Positions 24,961-36,501 of a DNA stretch of 64,000 nt are shown here, one piece after another. The notes under the pieces are model-generated. The model saw nothing but the letters and a program-made list of their open reading frames with translations. It did no database searches and was not told where the DNA came from. Made by a program: the position numbers and the translations under genes. The first letter of the stretch is position 1, and each line of letters starts with the position of its first letter. Source of the DNA: Dryococelus australis (taxonomy: Eukaryota; Arthropoda; Insecta; Phasmatodea; Phasmatidae); assembly GCA_029891345.1 (NCBI GenBank), contig CM056997.1, positions 217,700,712 to 217,764,711 on the forward strand. The letters run 5' to 3'.

Positions 24961-25365
24961 ATGTCATTTAAATAATTATGTATTTTAATTGCAGGACATA
25001 AATCACCGAAACAGTCATAAAACAATGACTGATCTATGTTTTTGATATATGCAACCCAATACGTTCCTTCATTGTTTTTTCGAATCTAAATTAACAATAA
25101 ACATTCACAAAGGTTTGGTTTCTTTTGTAAATTGTCTCTCATGTTCAAGTCTCAGAAATAAAGAATATTCAGTATTTTTACAAATAGAAGAATGTCTTTG
25201 TTTGTAAGCACACGTTTTTGAAGAATATTTAGGACTTTCTACATTTTTTCCATTTTTGGAGTTTTTACATCCTTGTCCGACTTTATGTGGTTTAAGATAA
25301 ATTCCTTTACCACTTTATTTAACTGCTAATTGCCGAAGCACCTCCAAGTAGTAATCCAAGAGCTG

Positions 25366-25743
25366 TTAATGCTGGAAACATGAAATGCAATATCCTTCCT
25401 TTCTTGGTTTTTTGTTTTGTCTTGCATTTGACACCCATGCATCTTTCACTTTTGCACACATCATTTGGTCCACAATACAAGCGCTGAGCTTTTCATCTGT
25501 TGGTGTGAATGGGTTCTTCCTTATATTTGCTGCTTTATCAGCTAGAATCGTATATGCTATATGCCTTTGTTTCAAATAGTTTGTTCGACCATAAGCTATG
25601 TAGTGCTCTTTATAAGCATTATCCAAATAGTTTATTCTGTGATCATTCCACGCCAATCGATTTGCAGGCTTAGTTCCAGGTCTACAACAATTATATTTTG
25701 GTAAATGCAATTCAAATGGTAATTTATTAATCAATGAATTCAA
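25366..25743 (-). pseudogene. Fossil phospholipase A2-like gene of a Polinton
   Basis: A 125-codon open frame starts with LPFELHLPKYNCCRPGTK, then NYLDNAYKEHYIAYG. These correspond to the glycine/proline-rich calcium-loop region and the His-Asp-containing helix of the small parvovirus-type phospholipase A2 domain that insect Polintons and adintoviruses carry. Because it sits between capsid genes and integrase, it is treated as part of the same fossil. In known viruses the domain helps the particle escape endosomes; that role is inferred from the family. The rest of the element is broken. Confidence 0.7.
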
Positions 25744-25909
25744 TACTCCACATCATTTTTGATACATTTATTACCCACCATTATTTTAAACTGAAAGCGA
25801 ACCTTTATATAGACCCTCATTTATAGTTTTTATGTTAGAATGTTACATTATAGTGTGAAGAAATGAAGGTTATAACAAAAGTACATATTCTGGAAATTCT
25901 ATCTACAAA

Positions 25910-26830
25910 AGAAAATGCAATTGATCATAAACCTGGATAACATTGCTCAAGAACTTCACGCATCTGCAAGGATAAGGTTTCCCAGAAGAAGAGTTATTAC
26001 TCATGGTTTAAATGATCATTTTCAAGTCAGTTTTTGTGAAATGAGATTACTTTCGATATACAATAAAGGATACAAGTATATTTTAACTGTAATAGATGTT
26101 TATTGAAAATATGGAAGGGGTATACCTGTGAAGAACATGATTGGAATAAGTTTAGCGATGCAATGAAAATTGCTTTTCAAGAAAGAATGCTAAAATCGAT
26201 CCAAGCTGATAAAGGAACCCAGTTTTTTTTTTCTGGGACATTCCGGAAACTAATGACTGAATATGAAATAAATCATTACATAACATATTCAGAATTAAAG
26301 CGAATCTGGCAGAAAGATTCAACAAATCGATTAAACAGCTAATATACAAACATTTCAAGTCGAAGTTCACTTACAATTTTCAAATTCAAAATATCATCAA
26401 AATATCAAGATGGTCCTGAAAATATTATGGAAAATAGATTGTGGAAAACCGTATATAATGATGTTAAATTATTCGACAAGAGAAATGAAAAGTTTAAAGT
26501 TAGCCAGTATATACAGATCTCGAAGCTGAAAGGAGGTCATAAAAAAAATACTGTGAATTAGTCTTACAAAATATTTTAAAAAATCTGTTAGTTCCTTCCT
26601 AGAGTATATTACCTCGAAACATGTGATGGAGAACCCATGAAAGGAGGATTTTTGTGACACGAATTGCAGAACGTTACTTCTCCAAATTAACATTTAATTG
26701 ACAAACTTATTAAAAGGAAAAAAGTTAGGTACTTGGTTAGGTGGAGAGGTTTCTCAAAAGGCCACGATTCGTGGGTGAATAATCAGGAACTTGAAAGATT
26801 GCAATACAATTTTTTGTACATTTATGTTAA
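25910..26830 (+). pseudogene. Fossil Polinton integrase with chromodomain
   Basis: Plus-strand reading shows the start of an integrase core (FPRRRVITHGLNDHF, then NKGYKYILTVIDVY), further core sequence with IQADKGTQF and EINHYITYSELK, and at the end a chromodomain-like YLVRWRGFSKGHDSW. The order and spacing match the roughly 300-residue retroviral-like integrase used by Polintons to insert into the host chromosome. It is disrupted in several places and cannot be active. Confidence 0.85.
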
Positions 26831-26854
26831 TCGATAATACAGTGAAACTTAATT

Positions 26855-27410
26855 GATGTGTTTTTCCATTTAATAAACCTAACAATATCGATGCATGTTG
26901 TATGTACAATTATTGTGTATATAGTTTATTACACTTATTGTGCAATAATTATGCTTGTGTCATTGGATTAGAGTTAGAGCGTTTATCCGTTACATTTATT
27001 TCCTTCCAATCTTATATTTCTTGGAAATTGGAAAATGTTTCCCGAAATTGTTTCAGTTTAAAAAACATTTAAAATGTGACTATTCATGTTTAGGAGATAT
27101 TTGAATACTTTTCCGAGGTCATTTATTTCTTAAGTTATATTTTCCAGGAAGAAGCATTAGCGGGCAAAGCCTGCGAAGTTTTTCAAATGCTCTACATGAC
27201 AAAGGAGTGAAGGTCCTCAGCCCTTTCTACAGGGGATGAAAAGAGAGAGGAATTGAGAGCAAGTGAGGTAGGATGAAACCTAACTGGGTGTTCCGTACAG
27301 GTTCCCTAACTGCACTTTCTTAGCCTGGATGGAAGCTGGCAAATCTATCAATGGTGAGGGTCTTAGAGGATCTAGTTCGTAGATTCGGAGTTAGAGCCAG
27401 TCGACAGAGA
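26855..27410. other. Unassigned stretch between Polinton parts
   Basis: AT-rich up to 27120, then a GC-richer segment (27140-27410) with no recognised frame. It may be a deletion junction inside or between fossil elements. Confidence 0.35.
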
Positions 27411-27414
27411 TGAG

Positions 27415-28255
27415 CGTCTATCCAGACCCTTTCTCGACATAATCTCTTTCTTCAGTAGAGTTCTTCTCAATACTTTGTGACACGGCATGTTCAATGCCTT
27501 CAGTATTGTAGACTGTCACATTTTTCTTCTTAAAATTTCTTGCATCTGTCTGGACTCCATACGGCTCTGGCTTTCCATAAGTACACTCCAGCACGATGTA
27601 AAATTTAACTGCACCACGATTCTCTACTTCTTCTGTTAACTGGCCAACAATGTTCTTGTGAATGGCTACCAAGTAGTCACATATATCTCCGGCATCGTCG
27701 TAATTCTCTGCTACATAAGATTTCTAATTTCCTCAGAATGCAGTCTCTGCGTCGACGAAACCATGGCTACTTCCTGCACCAGCTCCAGAGACGATTTTCG
27801 GGCGGGCTGATGTTCTCGAACATGATGGTTAAGCACTATATATTGGCCACACACCTCTCTTCTTCTGGGCTGGCTGTGCTGATTTCCCCTTGCAGACCTT
27901 CAGGTGCATTGCCAGGTTGTCACGATGGTCATACTGGACACTGCTGTTCTTGCACTTCAATAGAACACATTCAGTTTTGAAATCACATCCTGCTTCATGT
28001 CTTCGTGCATTGCACAGTTCAGAAAATTTCCTGCTGCAAAACTTGCAGCTGGTAGTCGCTGCTTTCCTGATCGTAACATTGCAGTTACGAGGATGCTTTT
28101 GCAGTTCATCTCCACGAGCAATTGTTTTGCCGCATATCACTGCTCTCTGTGATCTGGGTTCAGGCTGCAGCTCCTCTCATGCCTTATCAAGCTATTCCAA
28201 AATGCAAAAGTCTACCACAAATCTTGCAGTGGTTTGCTTCCATCGCTGACAAAAA
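27415..28255 (-). pseudogene. Fossil zinc-finger / DNA polymerase B N-terminal segment
   Basis: The minus strand shows a Cys/His-rich part (CKFCSRKF followed by spaced His and Cys, and a second such unit), then a part ending KNVTVYNTEGIEHA and EERDYVEKGSG. Many arthropod DNA polymerase B (type 2, protein-primed) genes of Polinton-like elements begin this way. Only the N-terminal part is present, pointing towards the integrase. It is broken. Whether it belongs to the same insertion as 22.6-26.85 kb is not certain. Confidence 0.5.
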
Positions 28256-28261
28256 TTTAAC

Positions 28262-28590
28262 AACATTTAGATGTTCTAAAACCTTAAACTCTTGATTATC
28301 TAAATCCTAGCCTAAAAATCTTGATGTACTAACTAGCCTAAAATCTTGATGAACTAAAACCCTAACTACTTCTTGATATACTAAATACAAACTAAAATTT
28401 TGATATATAACCTAAAATACTCGAATAACTAAAAAAACATAACACCTAAATCTTGATGTGTAAACTAAAATACTCGAAGTATTAAAAAACATAACCTAAA
28501 ATCTTGGCGTACTAGCTAGCCTTAAATATTGAAGTATAACCTAAAACTCTTGAAGTATAAAACACTTTTCTCACTTTAACTCTAACTCTT
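28262..28590. repeat. Degenerate ~25-30-bp AT-rich tandem repeats
   Basis: CTAAAATCTTGATGTACTAA-like phrases recur about eleven times with variable spacing. They lie just upstream of the zinc-finger/polymerase fossil, where an element end would be expected, but no matching inverted copy was found. Confidence 0.7.
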
Positions 28591-28749
28591 CAAGTACAAA
28601 ATGGCAACGAAGCTGAGGTGTGCTCGGGATATGCGAGCGACAAGCACTGATATCAGAGTGAGAGATTTGGTAATCCTTCGACCTTTATATATACTAGCCG
28701 AGTGGTGGGGAAACATAGAGTGGTACAATGTAAATAGTACCTGCAGTGT

Positions 28750-29060
28750 AGGGCCCGCCATGGGAGACTTCCCCGAATAAGGCTATCCGACATGATGCAG
28801 GTGCAGACTCAGCTCTTCCCACGCAGATCGTCATCCGACACCGAGCAGGTGCAGAAAATGACTTGGGAGCATGCACAGGTTCCAGTTACTTGACACCACG
28901 AAAACGACTTGTAAAGACGCACACATCCTGTTACCTGGTATCGTCCAGATGCAAGTCTGTGAAAATGCTATCCGATACCAAGGAGGTGCGAAAACGACTT
29001 GTAACCATGCTCATATCCTATTACTTGTCACCATTCAGGAGAGGACCTGCTCTTGCCATG
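28750..29060. repeat. Imperfect ~110-bp repeats, GC-richer
   Basis: ACGAAAACGACTTGTAA-like and CCTGTTACCTG/CCTATTACTTG phrases recur three times, separated by ATCCGACA or ATCCGATA and GAGCAGGTGCA-like words. A minus-strand TATATA motif lies upstream at about 28684. No gene recognised. Confidence 0.55.
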
Positions 29061-29089
29061 CAAGTTGATATATTTTGACTGTAGAGATT

Positions 29090-29525
29090 TTTTCTAAGAA
29101 AATCACAAAACTCCTGGTATTAAGACAGATTTGTTTCAGTTTTTACACATTTTAAAATAATTTTTGTTAATAAATTTTTATGAATATTTTTAGAATAAAT
29201 GGTAATTTTTAGAGAAAAAAGATTGATTTCAATGTGAAAATGACAGATTTTTAGTAAAAATTTTTAAGGGAAATGGACATTTTTAGGGAAATTTAGTCAA
29301 TTTTGAGGGAAAAAGGTAAATTCAAGATGGTGGTCAGAAGCCTCTGAAGGATTTTTTTCGGGTAATTCTTTTTTTGTAGCTGAGCAAAATGGGGAATTTT
29401 TAGGTGATTTTTGGGTAAAATAATCGATTTCTGAAAATGTTTTTGTTAAACAAGTGGTTTTTAAGGTAAAAACACGCGATTTTGAAGGAAAAAAAAAAAA
29501 CAAAATAGCGGAGACCTAGATGGCG
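29090..29525. repeat. Degenerate TTTTTAGGGAAA-type low-complexity array
   Basis: Short units such as ATTTTTAGGGAAAT and GATTTTTGGGTAAAA recur irregularly, with an AAGATGG motif at 29325. Confidence 0.65.
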
Positions 29526-29576
29526 GCCAGAGTCGGAAAGCCGAATCCTGAAATCCTGCACCAGAAGGAACTATGC

Positions 29577-30390
29577 CTTACTACTTCAATACCATGTCTC
29601 GAGGACCAATCAACCGATTCCCACCCAATGTTACACTGGGACATTTCAAATAAATGTGTACCCAATTGTGCACACCATAAATGTTGCAATAGGCCATGTA
29701 AACTTTCATGAGTTCAATGGGTTAGACAACAATGTTCAAAATGAACACTTCATAAATAATTTAGGAATGTTTCAAGTATAGATTAAACCATTTAACCATA
29801 TTCAACCAAAATTTGTATGTAGACAGTATACATTAGAAGCACAGCTTATAAAACGTCTTTTTCTGGAAATTTTGTAGAATAGCATCAAATAAGTTAACAA
29901 AGTTTTTTGTGTTATATCCCGGGAACCAAACAACCTATTTCCATCAAATTCTTCAGACAAGTGGCGCTACGGTAGGCAAAAAAAACTTGTGTTTTTCAGT
30001 CACTTATTTTCAAAACAAAGGCCCTGTAAATATGCTTGGTTTGTAAACACTATCGTTCGAAATATTAGATTGATAAAATCCGAAGTTGATGATCCGAATC
30101 CGACCTCCTTAATTCAGTAGATTGCACGCTAGCTGATAGTACGATGTTGTAAGTTGTCTGTGTTGAAGTCCCGAGAAAGTCATGTTGGTATTTGTAATTG
30201 TTTCACTACTTTTGCATAAGTTTATAGTTAAATTTTTAATATTAAAGCTTTCAAAGCGAAGTCAAGTCTTTCTTACCAACTTATGTATAATAAATTATCA
30301 AAAAATTAAATGCACCAATGTTGAGGAAAATAGGCTCATTAGTAATATCAGTAACGTCTTGTTATTTGATCCTCCGATTAAATCCTTAAG
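29577..30390 (+). repeat. Copy B of the ~800-bp interspersed repeat
   Basis: It is collinear with 10200-11005 in the same orientation (see that entry for shared words). This copy begins directly after the low-complexity array, whereas copy A follows a multi-unit array. Confidence 0.75.
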
Positions 30391-30489
30391 TTTACTGATC
30401 ACAAAGAACAATTCAACTTGTACATATTACTTACGAGTAATACTTCCCCGAATTAAAAAATTAGGCCATATATTGTTTGCGTAACGGTG

Positions 30490-31090
30490 GCGTCTCAGAA
30501 TCACAATTTCAGTGTTTTGGGAACCTAAAATTAATACAAGCTAACTCACTTACCGAAAAGAGATAGTTAACATTGTAAAAAGTTACCATGTGTTACTTAA
30601 TGAAATATTTGAAACCTATCTATGAAATAATTTCGCATTTTTTAATAATAGGTAGCATAAAAGAAGGAAATATTTCTTCATTTTTAATTTGTAGCAATCT
30701 ACAATGTTTTAAAAAAAATTGGCTAGGAATAAACTAAAATAAATCAAACATAACCCTGTAGTCACGTTCGTCATTTTTTTTTCTATAAACATATACATTT
30801 ATTTTAATTGTACACTGAAAAAACAGTAAAAGTATGCTTTCGACACGCCGTGGGGTAAATGAATGCTATGGAGTAGTTTTATGTGAATAAGTAGTATTCA
30901 TGATGTATGTTATCTAGATTTATTCCATTCTGTCATTTTTTTTGTAATGTTTGGGATTCTGAAATATTATATTTGAGCAGGTTGCAAATGATTTACTCGT
31001 ATCCTAATGTATATTACATTTTCTGTAGGTATTTAATGTATTTAAGCATTTTCTAAATTGTGTTGTATTTCGTCTGCGGGGATCAAACAT
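30490..31090. other. AT-rich stretch, nothing recognised
   Basis: No supported feature. Confidence 0.5.
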
Positions 31091-31099
31091 GCGAACTCC

Positions 31100-31645
31100 T
31101 GAATGCAAACAAAGGATGTTAACACTTGACTAATCACGCTCCGTTTGAGCCATCTTAACGACAAATGAACTTCCGCTTACTCTAATGGAGCTGTTTCCTC
31201 TGATGCTGCAACCGAATTTCGCCGATGTGGAGGCATTTTCACATTTTAAATTTAAGCATGGGGGAAATTCCGATTTTTTTTTTGGTAAAAAGCATCGCGG
31301 TTGTGTTCGAGGACGCGATGTGGTTAAAACGATTCCACGTGTTCGAGTGGTTTGTTGGAGGAGGCGAGTCATCGATTCCCTTTCTCGCGCGGTAAATCTC
31401 GCTGCGTCGAGAATTAACGCTGGTTCCGATGGCGCGCGGTGGAGAATCGATTAATCAAACCCTTTTGTGTTTGTCTCGGGTCAACCCTTCCCCAATGCCT
31501 GCTTGTTGCATTGCGGCGGGACACGAGAATCGCTGTAATACTGTACTGTCTCTCGTTGCGAGTTCATTATGTGCGAAGCCGTGCGCAATCTGCCTCCAAC
31601 CTCACCCTCTCCGTCCAGCTGAAATGCACGTTGTGGAGAAATATA
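31100..31645. other. CpG-rich, apparently single-copy island
   Basis: Dense CpG (for example GATGGCGCGCGGTGG, about 31427-31441), next to TAAT-core sites (GAATTAACGCTGG, ATCGATTAATCAAA). Plus-strand frames of 73-89 codons overlap one another in different frames, so none is favoured. A conserved non-coding enhancer or a promoter/5' exon is more likely than a coding exon. A repeat starts immediately to the right. Confidence 0.45.
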
Positions 31646-32045
31646 GCCTGTTCACGGTAAACTGACCACTTCGAAAGTCTAGATTAAGATCTACGTGTAT
31701 CCACATTGTGTACTCTTCAACCACATTTAAAATTAACCTTGTCACTGGCCTTATATCTTTATGTAAACCGTGAAATGATACAAAAGTAAGAATTTGACAA
31801 ATGAGCTTATTCTTGCCATCAGATGCAGTAAAAAGGTAAAAAGCGATAAAAACCATTTCAGTAACTACAAAATTATCACAATTTGTTAAACTCAACGTTT
31901 AGATATGGAACTGGTTTATTTCTGTCACCACAAACTTTACTGAGCGGTTTTCAGTCAGTGTGCTCGTTCAAATACATGCAGGTAGGGACAGTGACATTTT
32001 TCAAAGGTTGATTTCAAAAGTTCTCAAATGATTAAGGACAAACTA
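31646..32045. mobile_element. Short element with CTGTTCACGGTAAA end
   Basis: It starts CCTGTTCACGGTAAACTGA. A related element at about 49310 ends with the reverse complement (TTTACCGTGAACAG). Both carry TTCAAAGGTTGATTT or CTCAAAGGTTGATTT near the right end. The right terminus of this copy has decayed. It is probably a small non-autonomous DNA transposon of unknown family. Confidence 0.4.
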
Positions 32046-32415
32046 TAATTGTGGCGTTACCAACTTTTGAGCATTAAAATGTATCCAGCATTTATTATTG
32101 ACATTTATTTTTTTCAACAAGGCATTAAATATGATTGAAGAACTTAAATATCAATTGAGGATTTAATTATTTTACCATCTAGAATAAATGAGAATTAATT
32201 ATTAGTTACCTTCTTAGAATGACTATGAAAGAGATGTAGTACAATAAGTCAAAAGGCAATAATCTCTAAAAACATAATTACATTATGTCCAACATCAAAC
32301 GAAGCGGTATTTTCAAAACTTAATCTCAAAACAATGTAATGGCAAAGAAACCCATGACTGCGTCTAACTTAAGCACGCGGCATAACTAGCTCACAGAATA
32401 TGTATGCATGAGAAG
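32046..32415. other. AT-rich stretch, nothing recognised
   Basis: No supported feature. Confidence 0.5.
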
Positions 32416-32419
32416 TCAA

Positions 32420-33090
32420 ATGACGGGCGGTTTCTTTGATATTGGCGTACCCGTTCTCTGATTGGCTGCGCGAGGCTCTGGGAAGGGATCTTGTGTCTCA
32501 CTGACTACCGTGTGTTGTGGAGGATTCCTCACTGGCTGGGCTGCCAGCTGGCAAGTAAGTTACCAGGCGCTGATTGGAAAACGACATTCCAACGCGTTAC
32601 TGACATTTTGTCAAATAGTTTTGGCATACCAAATGTATTTGCTTCCGTGGCGTATGTTTCAGATACACGATAGTTTTGTGGTCAAAACCAAGCCTCAGTT
32701 CTTCAAATTAATTAAATTAATTCACAGAGCCTAATAATTTATTTAACCCATTCAGTCACTGTGTCCTTGGCCGTGGTGTTACGGTGAGCAAGCCACGTCC
32801 TTAACACTGGCTGGAACGGACACCTTACTCACGAGGAGCGACCCACAGCTGCAATCAGGGCGATGTCACAAGCTGAGCGACGTTTCAGAAACAGAGTTTA
32901 GTATGTCAGATAACGTGTCCTCTGCATACCTGGGGCGAATATTTAACACCGCGGGGACATGAAACGAGTCCTGACGCCAGGCAGCCGCCACACCGTGGGG
33001 TGAAGAGGACCGCAGAAGGACGCAGCGAGGACCTCCACCGTCGAGACGCTATGCAAAGCAGCCTTCAGCATAGAGATTAAGGTGAGCAAG
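32420..33090 (+). promoter_or_regulatory. CpG-rich candidate promoter and 5' exon of a host gene
   Basis: CpG-rich single-copy DNA with two ATTGG (inverted CCAAT) boxes, at 32460-32464 and 32573-32577. Donor-like sites are CAA|GTAAGT (about 32551) and AAG|GTGAGC (about 33080). The stretch 32760-33080 is GC-rich and lacks a long frame, as a 5' untranslated exon would. No downstream coding exon was recognised, so this stays an inference. Short frames at 32462-32734 cross the putative donor and are not favoured. Confidence 0.35.
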
Positions 33091-33094
33091 TTCC

Positions 33095-33665
33095 AGTGGG
33101 TTCAGAGATACTTAGCTAATTAATAATAATGTGCCTTATGTATAATTGGTTAGCAGATATTATAATTGACTCTCCCTCTTTAACTCAACGATGTAGAGAG
33201 TTGTGTTGATTGTTATTTATTTAGGTTTTATATAAAGACGTTTGAATTAACCCAGTATTTACCTTGAGCTACACCTAACTCAAAACTCTTCGCTTTAATA
33301 ACATACAAACACCTCAGGTACTAAAACGTAACAGTGGCCACGTTGCAAATAAACGGACTATATGATCGCTTGTGTACACAGCAAGGAATCAATGCCGAGG
33401 CTTCGTTGCGGCTAATCTGATTTGTGGCATTTTATAAACGTCTTTGACATGAATGGTTAGTGTGAATATCATCGAGCAAGCAGAACGTTGTGCACTGGTT
33501 GTAAGTACCTCGAATACCATACAATTACATGATTTCAACACTTCAACTCACTAATTAATGTAACCGAACAGGTAAAAAAAGAAATATTCCATTGTTTCAG
33601 TACGTTAAACGAATATCTAGTGTAATCAGAAATATCGTTACAATTTGTCAACAAAATAATATGTT
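33095..33665. other. AT-rich stretch, nothing recognised
   Basis: If 32.4-33.1 kb is a 5' exon, this would be the start of its intron. Confidence 0.4.
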
Positions 33666-33667
33666 TA

Positions 33668-34271
33668 CACTGAGAGAACGGTTTGCTCCAGCCAAAAAAA
33701 AATTGTCTGTATAGGGCCAAAAATATATATTTTGCTACCCCAACGAAATATTATGTTTACTATACAATACTTTACTAAAGGCAACAAAATTAAATTTCGT
33801 TAGGGCATTTTACTGATGACTAATAATGTTATAAACATATTAATAAAACACGTCCAACGGGGAATTAAAAAGTAAAGCTATAAATCTGTAAATATTAATT
33901 TGCACACGCAGTTCTGTATTCTAAATGAATTTATTTAAAAATACTAATGTCGCATTGGTGGTCAGTTTAGCAAAGGTTGCTTAGGACACAGCATTCGGTT
34001 GCAAACGATCTCGGTTCGAATCTCAATCGGACTTGCAAGTTTTTTTTCATATTAACCGAATTTCTTTAATGTACTGTACGTAGAGCCAAACAAATGTTTA
34101 TCTACAACAACCAAATGTTTATCTACAACAACCAAATATTGTTTGGAGCAACCAAATAACAACAACTTAATAATTTGGTTTCAACGACAAGATATTTCAT
34201 TGCCTCTATAACAACTTTTTTTATAGGGCCAAAAAGTCTTTATTTTATCCAACAAAACTTTATTCTCAATG
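33668..34271 (+). mobile_element. Inverted-ended element with internal tRNA-like sequence
   Basis: The left end CACTGAGAG (33668) matches the reverse complement of the right end (TTCTCAATG, ends 34271) with one or two differences. Inside the ends are AGGGCCAAAAA motifs on both sides and a short tandem of CAAATGTTTATCTACAACAAC (34091-34150). No transposase. The tRNA-like module is at 33957-34032. Related to the elements at 12.6, 36.5 and 45.5 kb by end type and design rather than by close sequence identity. Confidence 0.5.
33957..34032 (+). pseudogene. tRNA-like sequence (Ser/Leu type) with intact B-box
   Basis: GTGGTCAGTTTAGCAAAGG resembles the A-box of class II tRNAs, and GGTTCGAATCTC (34013-34024) matches the B-box except for one base. 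Spacing between the boxes suits a tRNA. The acceptor stem does not pair, so it is a pseudogene or a pol III promoter relic. Confidence 0.5.
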
Positions 34272-34274
34272 CAG

Positions 34275-34860
34275 ATATTTCATCTCTGTATACTTAAACT
34301 TAGCTTAAACAGTCAAAAGGTGAACAGAAATGCAGTAAAAAATTGAAGAAAAAAAATTCATTCAAAAAAATTCCAACACTTTGAAGATTATGTACACTCG
34401 AGTGTTACTCAGTCAACAATATTTTGATAATTTCTTTGCCATTGGAAACAAAACTCGTACGGATGTACAGTAGGTTGTCCGTTCCGCTAATGTTTAATCC
34501 GTTCAAACCCAGTGCACACAATCGTGTACATTATTCACTCAAAGGTAATTTTTAATATGTACTGCACACTGCGAAGCTTGGTGACCACTGATCTTATCTG
34601 TGGGTAAATGATTCGTAAATCATCTTAGTGGTCAAGATCATAATATTTGTTCATATGATTGCAGCCGCATATATCCTACAGCTCATTGGCTGTGACAATC
34701 AAGAAAGTGTTGTACCTACTTAAATTACGCATCACATAATGTTTTGTTTGCAACACATGATAACGTAAATTAAAGTGGTCCTGAAAATATCAACAAGGTC
34801 ATACAAAAACACTACGGCACTGCAACAATAATATTTTGCGTAAAAATTTACTTTTCGCTA
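34275..34860. other. AT-rich stretch, nothing recognised
   Basis: No supported feature. Confidence 0.5.
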
Positions 34861-34869
34861 TAACCACAC

Positions 34870-35285
34870 AAATGAACCTAGATGATTGCCAATCCTTTTT
34901 ACACGATAAAACTCACCTGATGGGTGGAAAATCAACCAGGCACCCCAGTGGCTGATGACCAGCCAATAATGAACGCTGTAGAGCAGAGCAAGCATGTATT
35001 GTCTCATGTGTACCAGTGTGATAGTAATGAGTGGTATCACAAACACCAACAGAACTGGTGAGTGAGGGGAGAGATTTGGGTGACTCTTAACATCAAAGTC
35101 TTGATAGCCAACGATGGTGAAGGGAGGTGAGCGTGGAGCTCCGGAATGAAGACGTGGTGGTTGGGGTGGGGGGGGGGGGATCCCCGCGAGAACCCGCCGA
35201 CCAGCGGCTACTCCGCCGGGAATCGAACCCGGTTCGCCTTGGTGGGAGGCGAGCGCTTTTAACTGCTGTTCCACTTACCCCTAGC
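34870..35285 (-). mobile_element. tRNA-derived SINE, best-preserved head
   Basis: On the minus strand it starts GGGCTAGGGGTAAGTGGAAC, has an A-box-like region, GAGCGCTCGCCTCCCA-like sequence and a perfect B-box GGTTCGATTCCC (35218-35229). The body then carries GGCGGGTTCTCGCGGGG, a G/C run and AAGACTTTGATGTTAAGAG with CCCAAATCTCT. The body motifs are shared with the SINEs at 56.4 and 59.7 kb. The 3' end is not sharply defined. A 138-codon open frame spanning it is a by-product of the SINE. Confidence 0.75.
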
Positions 35286-35339
35286 CCACTGTGAAGGGTT
35301 GTTAAGACATCGCATGGGAAAGTAATTTTAGATCAGTAC

Positions 35340-35625
35340 TGTAGGTATAGTCCATTCACGGTTACTTCCAACTTTTCTGAAGCACTGCTAAAGTCCTACT
35401 TCTTGAATATTCCTCCGCCTCATACACACAAAGGTTAGAAAATTACACCAGTCGGCCAACTCACCGCATTCATGCGCGCTAAGTTTAATATATGTTTTTT
35501 TTTCCGTAAGAACTATTTCTCACAAGGTATTGCAAAAACATATTTTCTCTCTATCTTTATTTAATTAGTTGTAAATGAAATAATATAATTTATAGGTAAA
35601 TTATAAGTAAAAGGTTATTTCGACC
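35340..35625 (+). repeat. Repeat shared with 56040-56335
   Basis: TTCATTCACGGTTACTT, CTGAAG/CGAAGC.CTGCT, ACTATTTCTCAC and GTATTGCAAAAACA-like phrases occur in the same order in both places. In both a SINE of the same family lies next to it, but on opposite sides. Family unknown. Confidence 0.6.
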
Positions 35626-35629
35626 AAAA

Positions 35630-36500
35630 GTAAGGTACTTTCATTTTAACATAAATATAAAACGGTTTTGATACACGACATATATACGAAACAACCAAAC
35701 ACTTTATACGTGGGGTGTTTTTTAAAGGTTTTATCCAAGAAATTGCGAAAATGATGTAAACAGACTAGAGCTTAACGTCTCTACAACAGCGAGGTCATTA
35801 GAAACTAGCAAGTTTCAGAGAGAAGCTGGAATGGGGAAGGAATCGGCTATTGCCTGTAGTAGGTGACCATACGAAAATTCATTAGGAGTGATTTCGGGAA
35901 ACCAGGCCTCTACTCTACGTACACTGTCAGACTCCGTGCCAAATGTTCTACCCTGTAGGTAAAATAATGGTAAACAGTTCTTCCGTTCTAGGTGATGAAT
36001 GAATATTATCACTATAGCCGAACATAAAGCCTACAGCTAATTAATTTTGATTTAAAAAAAACATGCGCTGTGTCAGTTTTACTACAGCACATGTGAAGAA
36101 TTTCTTATTTGCAAAATCTGAAGCCATAGATAAACATGGACCTGAAGGAATTTGTATGGCAGAATTCTAGAGCTAGAGAGGAAAATCGCATTTGAAGCGA
36201 GCTATTTACGCGAACACTACATGCCAATTCACACAGTGCCTTACACGTAATGGTAATATGAGGTGTGTGATGTGCCTACACGGGTCTCCCTTAGCACTTT
36301 CGGGACTCGGTAAACGAAATACGTCGTGTTAGATGACACCTTAAATATGGCTAACTTGGTAAAACGGTGCCAGACCAGACTTCATAACACTTTGTTTACT
36401 CGAGCAGACATCAGTCGCATATTGGCTGCAGCCACTGTCAGATCTCTCTCTCCTGTTCGACTTCGACCATGCAAAATTAAGCCACCCAAATGCTAAATGC
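35630..36500. other. AT-rich stretch, nothing recognised
   Basis: Small GC-richer patch at 35815-35950. No supported gene. Confidence 0.45.
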
Positions 36501-36501
36501 A

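Larger units (their letters stand above)
22600..26850. mobile_element. Fossil Polinton (Maverick): capsid, PLA2-like and integrase parts
   Basis: This segment holds, from left to right, a major-capsid-like gene, a second capsid-like gene and a phospholipase A2-like gene on the minus strand, then a retroviral-type integrase with chromodomain on the plus strand. This gene set is known from insect Polintons and the related adintoviruses. A full element is usually about 15-20 kb, so much is missing (ATPase, protease, most of the polymerase). It is clearly broken, with on the order of ten or more disruptions over the coding parts, and so is old. Terminal inverted repeats were not identified. Confidence 0.75.

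Noticed and set aside
34858-35274. 138-codon minus-strand frame with Pro-rich start
   Set aside because: It is the tRNA-derived SINE read through; the Pro run is the G/C homopolymer of the SINE body.
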